Assembly: GCA_026392825.1 (NCBI GenBank)
Contig: JAPLBF010000008.1
Span: 1 to 64,000 of the forward strand
Reading direction: 5' to 3'
From: Actinomycetota bacterium
GTDB lineage: Bacteria; Actinomycetota; Actinomycetes; Nanopelagicales; Nanopelagicaceae
DNA: 64,000 nt
The translations under genes were made by a program, and so were the position numbers. Of this stretch, positions 30,909-41,619 are shown piece after piece (positions within the stretch are counted from its first letter, which is position 1; each line of letters begins with the position of its first letter). The notes below the pieces were generated by a model. That model was not told where the DNA came from and searched no databases. It saw nothing but the letters and a program-made list of their open reading frames with translations.

Positions 30909-31534
30909 TACTTGCCCTCTTTCGAAAGTTTTAAACCAAGAAGAGTTGGTTCGCCTGCTTGCAGACCTTCATTTGCTTTTCCATCATTTATTCCAGCAAG
31001 TACTGCAGATGCTTCTTTCCAAGTAACAAGTGAATTGGGTCCGCGCGTTGGTGGCTTAGGTGTTCCCTTGCGCATTGAATCGACCAATTCTTTGGCAGAT
31101 GAAACATCTTGGTTATCGTAAAATTCCCAGTTAGCCATAACGACAGGTGCGTAATCACAAGCCGCGTTACATTCGATATGTTCTAGCGAAACTTTTCCAT
31201 CAGCGGTTACGCCATCGTTTTCAACGCCGAGGTGCTCTTTCAGCGCTGCGAAGATCGCATCTCCGCCCATTACTGCGCACAAGGTATTGGTGCAGACACC
31301 GACGTGATATTCGCCAACTGGCTTGCGCTTGTACTGAGTGTAGAAAGTTGCGACTGCAGAGACTTCAGCGGTTTCTAAAGTAAGTAACTTAGCGACGAGT
31401 TCGATACCTTCATTTGTTACATAACCAGCAATTGATTGCACATAGTGAAGTAAGGGCATAATTGCAGAACGGCTGCGTGGATAGCGCTTAATGATCGCAT
31501 CCATAACTTGCAATTGATCAGGTGTGTAAGCCAT
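30908..31534 (-). CDS. nuoE: NADH-quinone oxidoreductase subunit E
   Basis: VGVCTNTLCAVMGGD, IECNAACDYAPVVM. Confidence 0.97.
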   Translation of the reverse strand: MAYTPDQLQVMDAIIKRYPRSRSAIMPLLHYVQSIAGYVTNEGIELVAKLLTLETAEVSAVATFYTQYKRKPVGEYHVGVCTNTLCAVMGGDAIFAALKEHLGVENDGVTADGKVSLEHIECNAACDYAPVVMANWEFYDNQDVSSAKELVDSMRKGTPKPPTRGPNSLVTWKEASAVLAGINDGKANEGLQAGEPTLLGLKLSKEGK

Positions 31535-32912
31535 TAGCGGTCAACACCTCCCATCACAGGATCGATCGAAGCAACTGCGCCGATGATGTCAGCGACCATT
31601 GATCCTTCGCACATTGCAGAAGTTGATTGCAGGTTGTTAAAAGATGGTTCGCGGAAGTGAACGCGATATGGGCGTGTGCCACCATCAGAGACAACGTGTG
31701 CACCGAGTTCACCGCGCGGTGATTCAACTGCTGAATAAACCTGACCTGCAGGAACACGGAAACCTTCAGTTACTAACTTGAAGTGATGGATCAAAGATTC
31801 CATTGATGTACTAACTTGAAGTGATGGATCAAAGATTCCATTGATGTACCCATAATTTCGCGGATATGGTTTAGTGAATTACCCATTCCGTCAGCACCAA
31901 TTGCAAGTTGTGCCGGCCAAGCAATTTTCTTATCGGCAACCATTACTGGTGCGCCTTCAAGTGATTTAAGTTTTTCAGCGCATTGTTCAATGATGCGTAG
32001 CGATTGTTCTAGTTCATTGATACGAATTAAGAAACGACCATAAACATCGCAGGTATCGGCTGTGACAACATCAAACTTGTAATTCTCGTATCCGGAGTAA
32101 GGCTGAATCTTGCGCAGATCAAGTGGCAAACCTGTTGCGCGAATAACTGGACCTGTAACGCCAAGAGTTGTGGCACCAGCAAGATCTAAATAACCAATTC
32201 CTTCAGTGCGCTTCATCCAGATGCTGTTGCCAACGAGCAACTTCTCATTATCTTTAAAGCTGTGGCGCAAATCTTTTACAGTTGCCAAGATCTTGTCGAC
32301 AGCGCCGACAGGAAGATCTTGTGCAACTCCGCCTGGGCGGATGTAGGCCATATTCATACGTAGGCCAGAGATAAATTCAAAGATATCGAGAACTTTTTCG
32401 CGTTCGCGGAAGCAGAAGATCATCGGTGAAAGCGCACCTAGTTCAAGTGCGCCAGTGCCGAGTGCGACCATATGTGAAGAAATTCGGTTGAACTCCATCA
32501 TCATTACGCGAATAACGTTCGCCTTTTCTGGCACATCATTTGTGATGCCAAGGAGTTTTTCAACGCCTAAGCAATATGCCGCTTCATTAAACAACGGAGC
32601 CAAGTAATCCATACGGGTAACGAATGTTGTGGCCTGGGTCCAGTTGCGGAATTCAATGTTCTTCTCAATACCTGTGTGCAGGTAACCAATACCGCAACGA
32701 ACTTCAGTAACGGTTTCGCCTTCAAGTTCAAGCACCAAGCGAAGCACACCGTGAGTTGATGGGTGCTGTGGCCCCATGTTTACAACAACGCGTTCTTCTT
32801 TTGCTTGACCAATTTCAGTTACGAGTGAATCCCAATCGCCACCGGTTACTGAAAAGACAGTACCTTCGGTGGTTTCGCGTGATGATGCATATGGATCCGC
32901 GTATGTACTCAC
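31534..32912 (-). pseudogene. nuoD: NADH-quinone oxidoreductase subunit D, reading frame broken by a 38-bp tandem duplication (track ORFs 31791..32912 and 31534..31803)
   Basis: N-part [21 protein letters not shown]...[20 protein letters not shown]-part [34 protein letters not shown]...VMGGVDR*. The shared [11 protein letters not shown] marks the duplication. Confidence 0.95.
31771..31846. repeat. Exact 38-bp tandem duplication inside nuoD (31771-31808 = 31809-31846)
   Basis: tactaacttgaagtgatggatcaaagattccattgatg occurs twice, head to tail, with no mismatch. Confidence 0.99.
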
Positions 32913-33544
32913 TTGTATGTCCTCCGATCTGATGGAGGTGGTGTGACAGCGCCTTTGTATTCAACGCCAATTCCGCCAAGTGCGTAATCCTTACGTTGTG
33001 GATGTCCTTGCCAATCATCTGGCATCAAGATGCGGGTTAGACCAGGATGTCCGTCGAAGATGATTCCGAACATGTCAAAAGTTTCGCGTTCGTTCCAGTT
33101 TGATCCAGCCCATACTTCAACGAGTGATGGAATGTGTGGATCAACATCAGGTACGGAAACTTCAAGGCGAATACGTTGGTTATTTGTTACAGATAACAAG
33201 TGATAAACGGCGTGCAATTCGCGATTGGTATCTTCTGGATAATGAACACCGGATACACCCATTGACATTTCAAATTTCAATTTATCGCGCAAGATAAGTG
33301 CAACTTCAACTAGGCGTTCGCGTTTAATGTGAAGCGTTAACTCACCGCGATCAACAACGACTCGTTCAATTGCATCAGCAAAATCAGGGTATGCGCGCTC
33401 TAAATCATCAGCGACTTGATCAAAATATCCGCCAAATGGGCGCTGGGCTGAGCCCGCGTTAGCTTGGCTGCGAACCAAGCCGCCGTAACCAGAGGTGTCC
33501 CCAGTTCCTTGCGCGCCAAACATTCCTTGCTGATTTTCAGTCAT
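32909..33544 (-). CDS. nuoC: NADH-quinone oxidoreductase subunit C
   Basis: [48 protein letters not shown]. Confidence 0.97.
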   Translation of the reverse strand: MTENQQGMFGAQGTGDTSGYGGLVRSQANAGSAQRPFGGYFDQVADDLERAYPDFADAIERVVVDRGELTLHIKRERLVEVALILRDKLKFEMSMGVSGVHYPEDTNRELHAVYHLLSVTNNQRIRLEVSVPDVDPHIPSLVEVWAGSNWNERETFDMFGIIFDGHPGLTRILMPDDWQGHPQRKDYALGGIGVEYKGAVTPPPSDRRTYK

Positions 33545-34099
33545 TTAAGCCAACAACCCCTTTAACTGATGGGTTGGAAGAGCGGCCATTGCAGCAGCTT
33601 CAACTTCCTTAATAACTTTTTCACGATTAGGTCCGAGTTTTTCATCGTAAATCTGATCGTGCAATTTAAGAATTGCATCCATTAACATCTCTGGACGTGG
33701 TGGACAACCTGGCAAGTAAATATCAACCGGCACTACGTGATCCACACCTTGCACAATTGCGTAGTTATTAAACATTCCACCTGAAGATGCACAAGCACCC
33801 ATCGCAATAACCCACTTTGGTGCCGCCATTTGATCATAAATCTGACGAAGTACTGGCGCCATCTTGTTTGAAACGCGACCAGCAACGATCATTAAATCTG
33901 CTTGACGTGGGGATGCGCGGAAAACTTCCATTCCAAAACGTGCAAGATCGTAACGACCTGCACCTGCCGCCATCATCTCGATCGCACAACATGCCAAACC
34001 AAAAGTTGCAGGCCAAAGCGAGTTCTTACGCATATAACCCGCGAGTTTTTCAACCGAAGTTAAAACAATTCCACTAGGTAATTTCTCTTCTAATCCCAT
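33545..34099 (-). CDS. nuoB: NADH-quinone oxidoreductase subunit B (start at [10 protein letters not shown])
   Basis: [35 protein letters not shown]. Confidence 0.97.
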   Translation of the reverse strand: MGLEEKLPSGIVLTSVEKLAGYMRKNSLWPATFGLACCAIEMMAAGAGRYDLARFGMEVFRASPRQADLMIVAGRVSNKMAPVLRQIYDQMAAPKWVIAMGACASSGGMFNNYAIVQGVDHVVPVDIYLPGCPPRPEMLMDAILKLHDQIYDEKLGPNREKVIKEVEAAAMAALPTHQLKGLLA

Positions 34100-34455
34100 T
34101 CGAGACCTCCACGGCGCCAGACGTATGCATAAGCAACAAAGACTGTTGCGATAAAGATTGCCATTTCGACTAGACCGAATAGCCCAAGTTGATCGAAGGT
34201 GACAGCCCATGGATAAAGGAAAACAATTTCAATATCAAAAATAATAAAGAGCATTGCGGTTAAGAAATACTTAACTGGAAAGCGTCCACCTTGTGCTGCC
34301 TGAGGCGATGGCTCGATTCCGCATTCGTAAGCTTCTAACTTTGCGCGGTTGTAACGCGCTGGCCCAGTGAGCGCTGCGGCCAAGATTGAAAAAACGGCGA
34401 ACCCAAAGCCAACTGCGGCAATTGCCAGAATCGGAACATATGGATTTGCGCTCAC
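34090..34455 (-). CDS. nuoA: NADH-quinone oxidoreductase subunit A (GTG start [10 protein letters not shown] proposed)
   Basis: [42 protein letters not shown]. Confidence 0.93.
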   Translation of the reverse strand: MSANPYVPILAIAAVGFGFAVFSILAAALTGPARYNRAKLEAYECGIEPSPQAAQGGRFPVKYFLTAMLFIIFDIEIVFLYPWAVTFDQLGLFGLVEMAIFIATVFVAYAYVWRRGGLEWD

Positions 34456-34495
34456 AGGCGAAATCTTAAGGCGGGCAGCGGGGTGGCGCTCACCG

Positions 34496-35188
34496 TTACG
34501 CCTTGACGGCCATGTGAACTGCAACAACCCCAAAAGTCAGGTTGCGCCAGCCAATTTGGCTCCAGCCAGCGTCTGCGATCTTGGCGGCGAGCGCCTTCTG
34601 ATCTGGCCAGGCGCGGATCGATTCGGCTAAATAAATATAGGCATCTGGGTTTGATGAGGTCTTCTTGGCGATCGCCGGCAGGGCGCGCATTAAGTAATTG
34701 GTATAAATCTTGCGAAACGGTGCCCAGGTCGGGCTGGAGAACTCGGCTATGACGATCCGGCCGCCCTTTTTGGTGACCCGTAGGGCTTCCCGTAGGGCTT
34801 TATCAGTATCTGAGGTATTGCGCAGGCCAAAAGAGATGGTCACAACGTCAAATTCCCCATCAGGGAAAGGCAGGTTTAACGCATCGGCGAAGGTAAAAGG
34901 AAGGTGCGGGCGTGCTTTACGGCCGGCAGCCAGCATCCCCTGCGAAAAGTCGGCTGGAATCACATCGGCACCCGCGGCAGCTAGCGGTTCTGAGCTGGAA
35001 CCGGTTCCTGCAGCAAGGTCGAGGATCTTCATCCCAGGCTTTGGCGCAATGATCGCGGTGGTCGCCCGGCGCCATCTCTTGGTCTGGCCCAGACTCAATA
35101 AATCATTGACTAGGTCATACCTCTTGGCCACGCCATCGAACATTGCGGCGACTTCATCCGGGTTCTTATCCATATTTGCGCGCGACAT
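34496..35188 (-). CDS. menG: Demethylmenaquinone methyltransferase
   Basis: [61 protein letters not shown]. Confidence 0.94.
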   Translation of the reverse strand: MSRANMDKNPDEVAAMFDGVAKRYDLVNDLLSLGQTKRWRRATTAIIAPKPGMKILDLAAGTGSSSEPLAAAGADVIPADFSQGMLAAGRKARPHLPFTFADALNLPFPDGEFDVVTISFGLRNTSDTDKALREALRVTKKGGRIVIAEFSSPTWAPFRKIYTNYLMRALPAIAKKTSSNPDAYIYLAESIRAWPDQKALAAKIADAGWSQIGWRNLTFGVVAVHMAVKA

Positions 35189-35249
35189 GAACCCAGTCTC
35201 TCGCAAGAGTAGGCTCATCCACAACTTAAAGGCGATTTAAGGAGAATTA

Positions 35250-35840
35250 ATGTCGATCTCAACTGGCTCACTTCGCGCCACTGTATTTCCGCGCAGCACT
35301 GCGTTGACCCATGCCGCTTTCATAGTCGGTGGCACATTATTTATCGCAGCCCTGGCTCAAATCGCCATCCCGGTCCCAGGTTCGCCAGTTCCGGTTACGG
35401 GCCAAACATTGGCAGTTTATTTAATCGGTACCACTTACGGTGCGCGACTTGGTTTTGCAACATTTGCTACATATCTATTGGCCGGAATCGCAGGTGCTCC
35501 AGTCTTTGCACCTGCCGCAACTGTTGGCCTTGCTCGTCTAACCGGTGCAACTGGTGGATATCTAATTGGAATGTTGGTTGCCACATTAGTTTTAGGTGCG
35601 CTCGCAGATCGCAAAGCAGATCAAAAGTTTAAAACATCTTTTCCTGCTTTAATTTTCGGTAGCGTAATTGTCTTTGCCTTCGGATTGATCTGGCTAAATG
35701 TTTCACTCAATTTAACTTGGGCTCAGACAATCAGCGCAGGGCTCACACCATTTATTTTTGGTGAAGTAGTCAAGATTGCAATTACCGCAACTTCACTTCC
35801 ACTTATCTGGCGCAGAATTTCCAAGAAACTCGCGCGCTAA
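35250..35840 (+). CDS. bioY: BioY-type biotin transporter S component
   Basis: IPVPGSPVPVTGQTLAVYLIGTTYGARLGFATFATYLLAGIAGAPVFA. Confidence 0.93.
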   Translation: MSISTGSLRATVFPRSTALTHAAFIVGGTLFIAALAQIAIPVPGSPVPVTGQTLAVYLIGTTYGARLGFATFATYLLAGIAGAPVFAPAATVGLARLTGATGGYLIGMLVATLVLGALADRKADQKFKTSFPALIFGSVIVFAFGLIWLNVSLNLTWAQTISAGLTPFIFGEVVKIAITATSLPLIWRRISKKLAR

Positions 35841-35851
35841 AGTATTTCCCT

Positions 35852-37072
35852 ATGCCTTCCCTTATTCCAGTAACTTCTGCGCGCCTTGGCAATCATCTGC
35901 CGTTACTAGAACTTCTACCAGATAACGCACCGCTAACTTGGGTTCGCGGTGGTGATGGCTTAGTAGGCTGGGGAAGTTATGCATCCACTGTTGTAAAAGG
36001 CACAAACCGTTTTGCTGATGCGCGCACCTGGTGGCACCAACAGCTAGAAAAATTTGCGATTTCTGATTCTGTTCATGCCAGCGGAACAGGCCCAATTCTC
36101 TTTACCTCTTTCTCCTTTGATCCAGATGAAGATTCAGTGCTCGTAATCCCCCAAATCATCGTTGGAATGCGCAATGGCAGCTCATGGATCACGTGGATTG
36201 GCGATCAAGCACAGCCCGAACTCTTAGAAGAAGTCCCACTGCTTCAAGATGCAGAATTTAACTGGGGCGATGGATCTTTAAGTCCAGCAGAATGGCAAGT
36301 CCGTGTTGCTAAAGCAATTAAGGAAATTGAAGATACCAAGCTGGAAAAAGTTGTTCTCGCGCGCGATTTAAAGATTAATTCACATCGCCCAATCGATGCG
36401 CGAAAAATTCTGCGGAATTTAAGTGCGGAATACCCATCGACTTGGATCTTTGCTGTCGATGGCCTCGTTGGTGCAACGCCCGAACTTTTACTGCGCCTAT
36501 CCCGCGGCATGGTTACATCACGTGTTCTCGCCGGAACAATTAGCAAAACAGGTGATGACGAAAAAGATTTAGCACTTGCTGCCTCCCTTGCAAGATCTTC
36601 TAAAGATTTAGAAGAACACGAATATGCAGTCCGCTCCGTTGCAGATGCACTCGATCCTTTCTGTACATCAACTAACGTTCCAGAATCTCCTTTTGTTCTG
36701 CACTTAGCAAATGTTATGCATCTTGCCACCGATGTAACTGGCGCGTTAATTGAAAGTAAGAAGAGCGTTGATGCTTTTACCATTTTGGAGAAATTGCACC
36801 CATCGGCTGCAGTATGCGGAACTCCAACTAACGTCGCCGCAGATCTGATTAAGCGAATCGAAGGAATGTCACGCGGGCGTTACGCCGGCCCCGTCGGTTG
36901 GTTAGATGCACGCGGTGATGGCGAGTTAGGGATTGCTCTGCGTTGCGGACAGATCACTGTAAATGAGATCCAAATTTATGCAGGATGCGGAATTGTCGCC
37001 GGATCTAACCCAGAGAAAGAGTTAAGCGAAAGCAGTGCGAAATTTGCACCAATGCGTAGCGCTCTAAATTAA
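35852..37072 (+). CDS. menF: Isochorismate synthase
   Basis: KVVLARDL, ELLLRLSRGMVTSRVLAGTISKTGDD, LHPSAAVCGTPTNVA, RGRYAGPVGW. Confidence 0.93.
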   Translation: MPSLIPVTSARLGNHLPLLELLPDNAPLTWVRGGDGLVGWGSYASTVVKGTNRFADARTWWHQQLEKFAISDSVHASGTGPILFTSFSFDPDEDSVLVIPQIIVGMRNGSSWITWIGDQAQPELLEEVPLLQDAEFNWGDGSLSPAEWQVRVAKAIKEIEDTKLEKVVLARDLKINSHRPIDARKILRNLSAEYPSTWIFAVDGLVGATPELLLRLSRGMVTSRVLAGTISKTGDDEKDLALAASLARSSKDLEEHEYAVRSVADALDPFCTSTNVPESPFVLHLANVMHLATDVTGALIESKKSVDAFTILEKLHPSAAVCGTPTNVAADLIKRIEGMSRGRYAGPVGWLDARGDGELGIALRCGQITVNEIQIYAGCGIVAGSNPEKELSESSAKFAPMRSALN

Positions 37073-37079
37073 CTTAAAT

Positions 37080-38654
37080 TTAGATTGATTCCATCTTGGC
37101 ATAAAGGCTTTTAATTAGATCAGCGTTAGATTCTCGGTCCGGTACATCGCAGACAACAATGCTAATTCCTGAAACTGGTTTCTTAAGCTCATCGCGAAGT
37201 TGATCAACTGATGAAATGGTTTTTGCATCCAGCCCCATCGCCTTGGCTATCGCTGCAGGATCTAAGCCGTGCGGGGTTCCAAAGACTTGCTCAAATCCGT
37301 GGGTTCCACGCTGTGGCAAGGTCGAGAAAATTCCGCCACCATCGTTATTAATTACTAAAATCCGTAGGTTAATTTCTTCCTGATGAATCAATCCGGTGAG
37401 GTCATGCAGAAATGATAGATCTCCAAGAACCGCAAATGTTGCGCTGTGGGTGGTGGCAATACCAAGTGCGGTCGAGATGTTTCCATCAATTCCGGCAAGG
37501 CCGCGATTAGCAAATGTCTTAACTCCACTACGTGCCGCACCAAATGCTTCGATATCGCGAATTGGGCGAGATGAAGCAATAAATAGCGAAGCTCCATCGG
37601 GTAAGTGCTGCGATATTTCACGAGCAATAAGCGGTTCAGACCAAGTTGTAATCTCTTTTACAACTTTAGATGTGCGCTCAGAATACTTAGCCCACTTGGA
37701 TAACCAATCGGGATCTGCAGGCGACGTGTAAAGCTCAGGGATGTCAGTGAATTTTTTCTCTGCCATTCGATCAGAATCTACTGTTGCCATACGTGGATCG
37801 ATTACAAAAGTTGCCCGCGCCGACTTGATAAGTGCATTCACTGAACGAGATAAAGTAGTTCGCCCAATAACAATAACTGTATCTGGTGCCAAATCTTTTG
37901 CAATAGTAGTCGAAGTTAGAAAGAGGCTGGCATGTGCATTTGTATTAGGAAAAGTTAAAGGATCTTCACTTAAAATTGGCCAACCTAATTGATCGGCAAA
38001 TTTTGTAACATCTGCAACCGATAACCCACCGCGGTCATGACCAATTACTAACAATCCACGCGTTGATTTGCTAGCCAAGGTGCCGGCTTTCTTGCGATCA
38101 AATTTTCTAGGTGGGCTAATCTTTAAATCATCTAACCAAGCAGTATCAGCGCTACCGATCAACGGTTCATCAAATTGCACATTTAAATGAACTGGTCCGG
38201 TTTGCAAAGCATTTAGCGGAAGTTCTAATGGATAGATCGAACCAGAAACATCTGCGAAGTAGCGAACAGCTTTTCCAAAAATTCTTGCTTGCTCAGTTGT
38301 TTGATTGGCACCGGTGCGGCGTAGTTCAGCTGGACGGTCAGCGGTGATCACAAAAAGCGGAATATTTGAGTGTGAGGCTTCAAGAACTGCGGGGTGGTAA
38401 TTAGCAACTGCGGTTCCACTGGTGCAAATTACCGGCACCGGAAGATTTGTTGCTTTCGCCAGACCTAAGGCATAAAACGCGGCAGTTCGCTCATCAATTC
38501 GGATATGTAATTTAATTAAACCTAGATCTTGCGCAGTTACTAACGCGAGCGATAGCGGTGCGTTACGAGATCCTGGAGAAATAACCGCATCGGTAATTCC
38601 GGCTTCAATGATCTGTCTGACGATAACGCGAGCTAGTTTTGTTGCATCACTCAT
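37080..38654 (-). CDS. menD: 2-succinyl-5-enolpyruvyl-6-hydroxy-3-cyclohexene-1-carboxylate synthase
   Basis: VISPGSRNAPLSLAL, ERTAAFYALGLAKAT, GLAGIDGNISTALGIA, NNDGGGIFSTLPQ. Confidence 0.97.
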   Translation of the reverse strand: MSDATKLARVIVRQIIEAGITDAVISPGSRNAPLSLALVTAQDLGLIKLHIRIDERTAAFYALGLAKATNLPVPVICTSGTAVANYHPAVLEASHSNIPLFVITADRPAELRRTGANQTTEQARIFGKAVRYFADVSGSIYPLELPLNALQTGPVHLNVQFDEPLIGSADTAWLDDLKISPPRKFDRKKAGTLASKSTRGLLVIGHDRGGLSVADVTKFADQLGWPILSEDPLTFPNTNAHASLFLTSTTIAKDLAPDTVIVIGRTTLSRSVNALIKSARATFVIDPRMATVDSDRMAEKKFTDIPELYTSPADPDWLSKWAKYSERTSKVVKEITTWSEPLIAREISQHLPDGASLFIASSRPIRDIEAFGAARSGVKTFANRGLAGIDGNISTALGIATTHSATFAVLGDLSFLHDLTGLIHQEEINLRILVINNDGGGIFSTLPQRGTHGFEQVFGTPHGLDPAAIAKAMGLDAKTISSVDQLRDELKKPVSGISIVVCDVPDRESNADLIKSLYAKMESI

Positions 38655-39598
38655 TTAAGTAACGCTCCGACTCTCATGATGCGATTCTTCCACCATTCAT
38701 ATCGTTCTGGTGACACATCAAGGCCATCTAACTTTGGAGATATCTGACCTAAAGTGATTTTTCCATCGCTAATTTCATGCGCTGCAACATCGCTGGCTAA
38801 AAGTGATCCTGTGGCCAAACCACAGTCAAAGGTGAGATCACTAATTGATGCCGCAAGTTCAAGTCCGTACTCAATTCCGATGGCGCTCTCTAGCGCACTT
38901 GAGACAACTACGGGCAGGCCGTGATGGTTTGCAATGTCGAGGCAGCGTTGAATTCCTCCGAGTGGTTGAACTTTTAGCATCACCACATCTGCGGCATCGG
39001 TGAGATCAACGGCAAATGGATCACTCGCTTTGCGAATGGCTTCATCTGCAGCGATACGCAGTGGAATCTTTATCTTGCGCTTAAGTTCACGGAGTTCTTC
39101 AACAGTTGCACAAGGTTGCTCCACGTATTGAAATGGCCCAATCTCTTCGTAATACGCGTATAAATGAGTGAGTGCTTCTTCTACAGACCACAGACCGTTG
39201 ACATCAATGCGGATTGCAGCCTTTGGTGCATTGGAAAAGACTCGGGCAACTCGGACTACATCTTCAGTGAGATTGCGCCCCACTTTTACTTTAAAAGTTT
39301 TGGCGCCTGAAAAAGTTCGCATAAGAGATTCGATCTCTTTTTTATCGTTTAACTCCGGAATTATGCCGTTGACTGCAATGGCATCGCGATATCGCGCGGG
39401 GCGAGCAACTGTCGCTGCTTCTATTGCGCTAGTGAGCCACGGCCGGCATTCGTTATCGTCGTATTCCAGAAATGGTGAGAACTCCCCCCAGCCTTGCGGG
39501 CCTTGCATAAGTGCAACTTCACGAACTGTTACACCACGAAAATTGGTGCGCGTTGGAAGTGCAATTACTCGAAGGGTTTTAAGAAGGTCATCAAGCAT
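38651..39598 (-). CDS. menC: o-Succinylbenzoate synthase
   Basis: Enolase superfamily: TFKVKVGR, AAIRIDVNGLWSVEEAL, RIAADEAI, VVMLKVQPLGGI. Confidence 0.94.
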   Translation of the reverse strand: MLDDLLKTLRVIALPTRTNFRGVTVREVALMQGPQGWGEFSPFLEYDDNECRPWLTSAIEAATVARPARYRDAIAVNGIIPELNDKKEIESLMRTFSGAKTFKVKVGRNLTEDVVRVARVFSNAPKAAIRIDVNGLWSVEEALTHLYAYYEEIGPFQYVEQPCATVEELRELKRKIKIPLRIAADEAIRKASDPFAVDLTDAADVVMLKVQPLGGIQRCLDIANHHGLPVVVSSALESAIGIEYGLELAASISDLTFDCGLATGSLLASDVAAHEISDGKITLGQISPKLDGLDVSPERYEWWKNRIMRVGALLK

Positions 39599-39603
39599 AA
39601 GGA

Positions 39604-40482
39604 CTAAGGACGCTTAGGGAACTTTCCGAAATCGGGAGCGCGCTTTTCTTTATAAGCATCGCGGCCTTCTTGGCCTTCTTCGCTTAAATAAAATAGCAAG
39701 GTGGCATCGCCAGCAAGTTGTTGAATTCCGGCTAGGCCATCATCGGCGGCGTTCATTGCAGATTTAAGTAAGCGCAGCGCAAGTGGAGAATTGCGTAACA
39801 TCTCGCGGCACCACGAAACTGTTTCGGCTTCCAACTCTTTGAGTGGAACAACGGTGTTAACCAATCCCATAGCGAGCGCTTCTTGCGCATCGTATTGGCG
39901 AGTCATAAACCAAATCTCGCGCGCTTTCTTTTGTCCGACACTTGCCGCAAGTAAACCTGAACCGTAACCACCATCGAATGAACCAACCATCGGACCGGTC
40001 TGACCGAACTTGGCGTTATCTGCCGCGATTGTTAAATCACAGACAACGTGCAGAACATGTCCGCCACCAATTGCCCAACCAGCAACCATTGCAACAACTG
40101 GTTTTGGTGTGCGACGGATTTGAATTTGTAGATCTAAAACATTTAGACGGCCGATACCTTTTTGTGCAAGAGGATCTTCACCGAGATATCCATCATCGCC
40201 ACGAACGCTGATGTCACCTCCAGAACAGAACGCTTCATCGCCGGTTCCAGTAAAGATGATTACGCCAACTTCAGAATTATCACGAGCTAATGAAAATGCT
40301 TCTTGCAATTCAATAATTGTTTGGGGGCGAAATGCGTTTCGAACATCGGGGCGATTAATTGCAATCTTGGCCATGCCTTCGCCAACTTGGTAGGTGATAT
40401 CCGTAAATTTCTCTCCACCTGCGCCGGTTGCCCAGGCAGGGATGCTTCGGTTACCAAATTCACGCTTGATCGGCTTGCTCAC
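39604..40482 (-). CDS. menB: 1,4-Dihydroxy-2-naphthoyl-CoA synthase
   Basis: [60 protein letters not shown]. Confidence 0.97.
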   Translation of the reverse strand: MSKPIKREFGNRSIPAWATGAGGEKFTDITYQVGEGMAKIAINRPDVRNAFRPQTIIELQEAFSLARDNSEVGVIIFTGTGDEAFCSGGDISVRGDDGYLGEDPLAQKGIGRLNVLDLQIQIRRTPKPVVAMVAGWAIGGGHVLHVVCDLTIAADNAKFGQTGPMVGSFDGGYGSGLLAASVGQKKAREIWFMTRQYDAQEALAMGLVNTVVPLKELEAETVSWCREMLRNSPLALRLLKSAMNAADDGLAGIQQLAGDATLLFYLSEEGQEGRDAYKEKRAPDFGKFPKRP

Positions 40483-40524
40483 GATTCCTCCATCGACGAC
40501 TACGAGCGATAGCCTACGCGTGCA

Positions 40525-41619
40525 ATGGAGCAGACGTCACAACGAGAGATTCGTGCGATAGATCCCACGTGGAGCATCGCCGATATAACTGCGCGCCTAG
40601 CCAAAACCTTGGCTGGCGAAGGCCCCGCAATCACGTTGGGTCCGATTTCTGTTGAAAGAGTCCCATCTGAAATAGCCGTTGTCGTATCCACCAGTGGATC
40701 AACAGGGGATGCGAAAGAAGTTGGTCTTTCAGCAGGAGCAATATTTGCCAGCGCCAAAGCCACAAACAAATTTTTTGGAGCAAGTAAAGGTCAAACCTGG
40801 TCGTTGTTATTGCCACTCACTCATATTGCGGGAGTCAATGTTCTTGTACGCGCTCTTGAACTTGGCACAATTGCAATCGATGCACGTGGAATAACCGGCA
40901 AATATCCAGACGCAGATTACACAGCGATTGTTCCGACTCAACTATTCCGTGCGTTAAATGGTGACAGCGACTTGCTTGCACATTTGCTTTCTGCAAAATC
41001 TGTGTTAGTCGGTGGCGCTGCTCTTGATGATGAGTTGCGCGAACAAGCGCGTGCTGCCGGAATCAATATCGTTGAAAGTTATGGAATGACGGAAACCTGT
41101 GGCGGATGTGTCTACGACGGTCTGCCCATTGGTGATACCTCAATTGAGATCAATAGTGCAGGGCTGATTAAAATTTCTACATCTTCCCTGGCCACAACTT
41201 ATTTAAATGACGTAACGGGTTGGAGCGCCAAGTTGGAAAATGGCTACTTCCTCACCTCTGATCTTGGAGAAATCGTAAACGGTAAGTTAAATGTTACGGG
41301 CCGCGCCGATGATGTGATCATCACAGGTGGAGAAAATATTTCTTTGACTAAGGTTGAAGAAGTTATCCGAAATACTTTTGCAGGTATTGAATGTGCTGCC
41401 TTTGCCGTTGCAGATCAACAGTGGGGTCAAGCGTTGCATTTAGCAGTTGCTGGGTCCGTAAAACCAGAAGTTTCGGAAATCAATGCATCACTTTCATCGC
41501 AGATTTCGGCAGCTGCCAAGATTAAGGGCGTCATCTATTTAGATCAGTTACCAAAGAGTGCTTTGGATAAAGTTAATCGTCAGGAATTGGCTAGCCTTGT
41601 GCTGAGGAAAGGTAAGTGA
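40525..41619 (+). CDS. menE: o-Succinylbenzoate-CoA ligase
   Basis: AMP-binding motifs [30 protein letters not shown]; within the men cluster. Confidence 0.92.
   Translation: MEQTSQREIRAIDPTWSIADITARLAKTLAGEGPAITLGPISVERVPSEIAVVVSTSGSTGDAKEVGLSAGAIFASAKATNKFFGASKGQTWSLLLPLTHIAGVNVLVRALELGTIAIDARGITGKYPDADYTAIVPTQLFRALNGDSDLLAHLLSAKSVLVGGAALDDELREQARAAGINIVESYGMTETCGGCVYDGLPIGDTSIEINSAGLIKISTSSLATTYLNDVTGWSAKLENGYFLTSDLGEIVNGKLNVTGRADDVIITGGENISLTKVEEVIRNTFAGIECAAFAVADQQWGQALHLAVAGSVKPEVSEINASLSSQISAAAKIKGVIYLDQLPKSALDKVNRQELASLVLRKGK

Noticed and set aside
31534-32912. Programmed frameshift or a genuinely split NuoD
   Set aside because: The frame change is fully explained by an exact 38-bp tandem duplication; no slippery sequence is needed.
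34710-35240. 176-aa plus-strand ORF opposite menG
   Set aside because: Antisense shadow of a well-supported methyltransferase gene.
37064-37083. AT-rich palindrome ctaaatt-aactta-aatttag between menF and menD as a terminator
   Set aside because: Short, AT-only stem spanning the menF stop with no T-tract; too weak to call.
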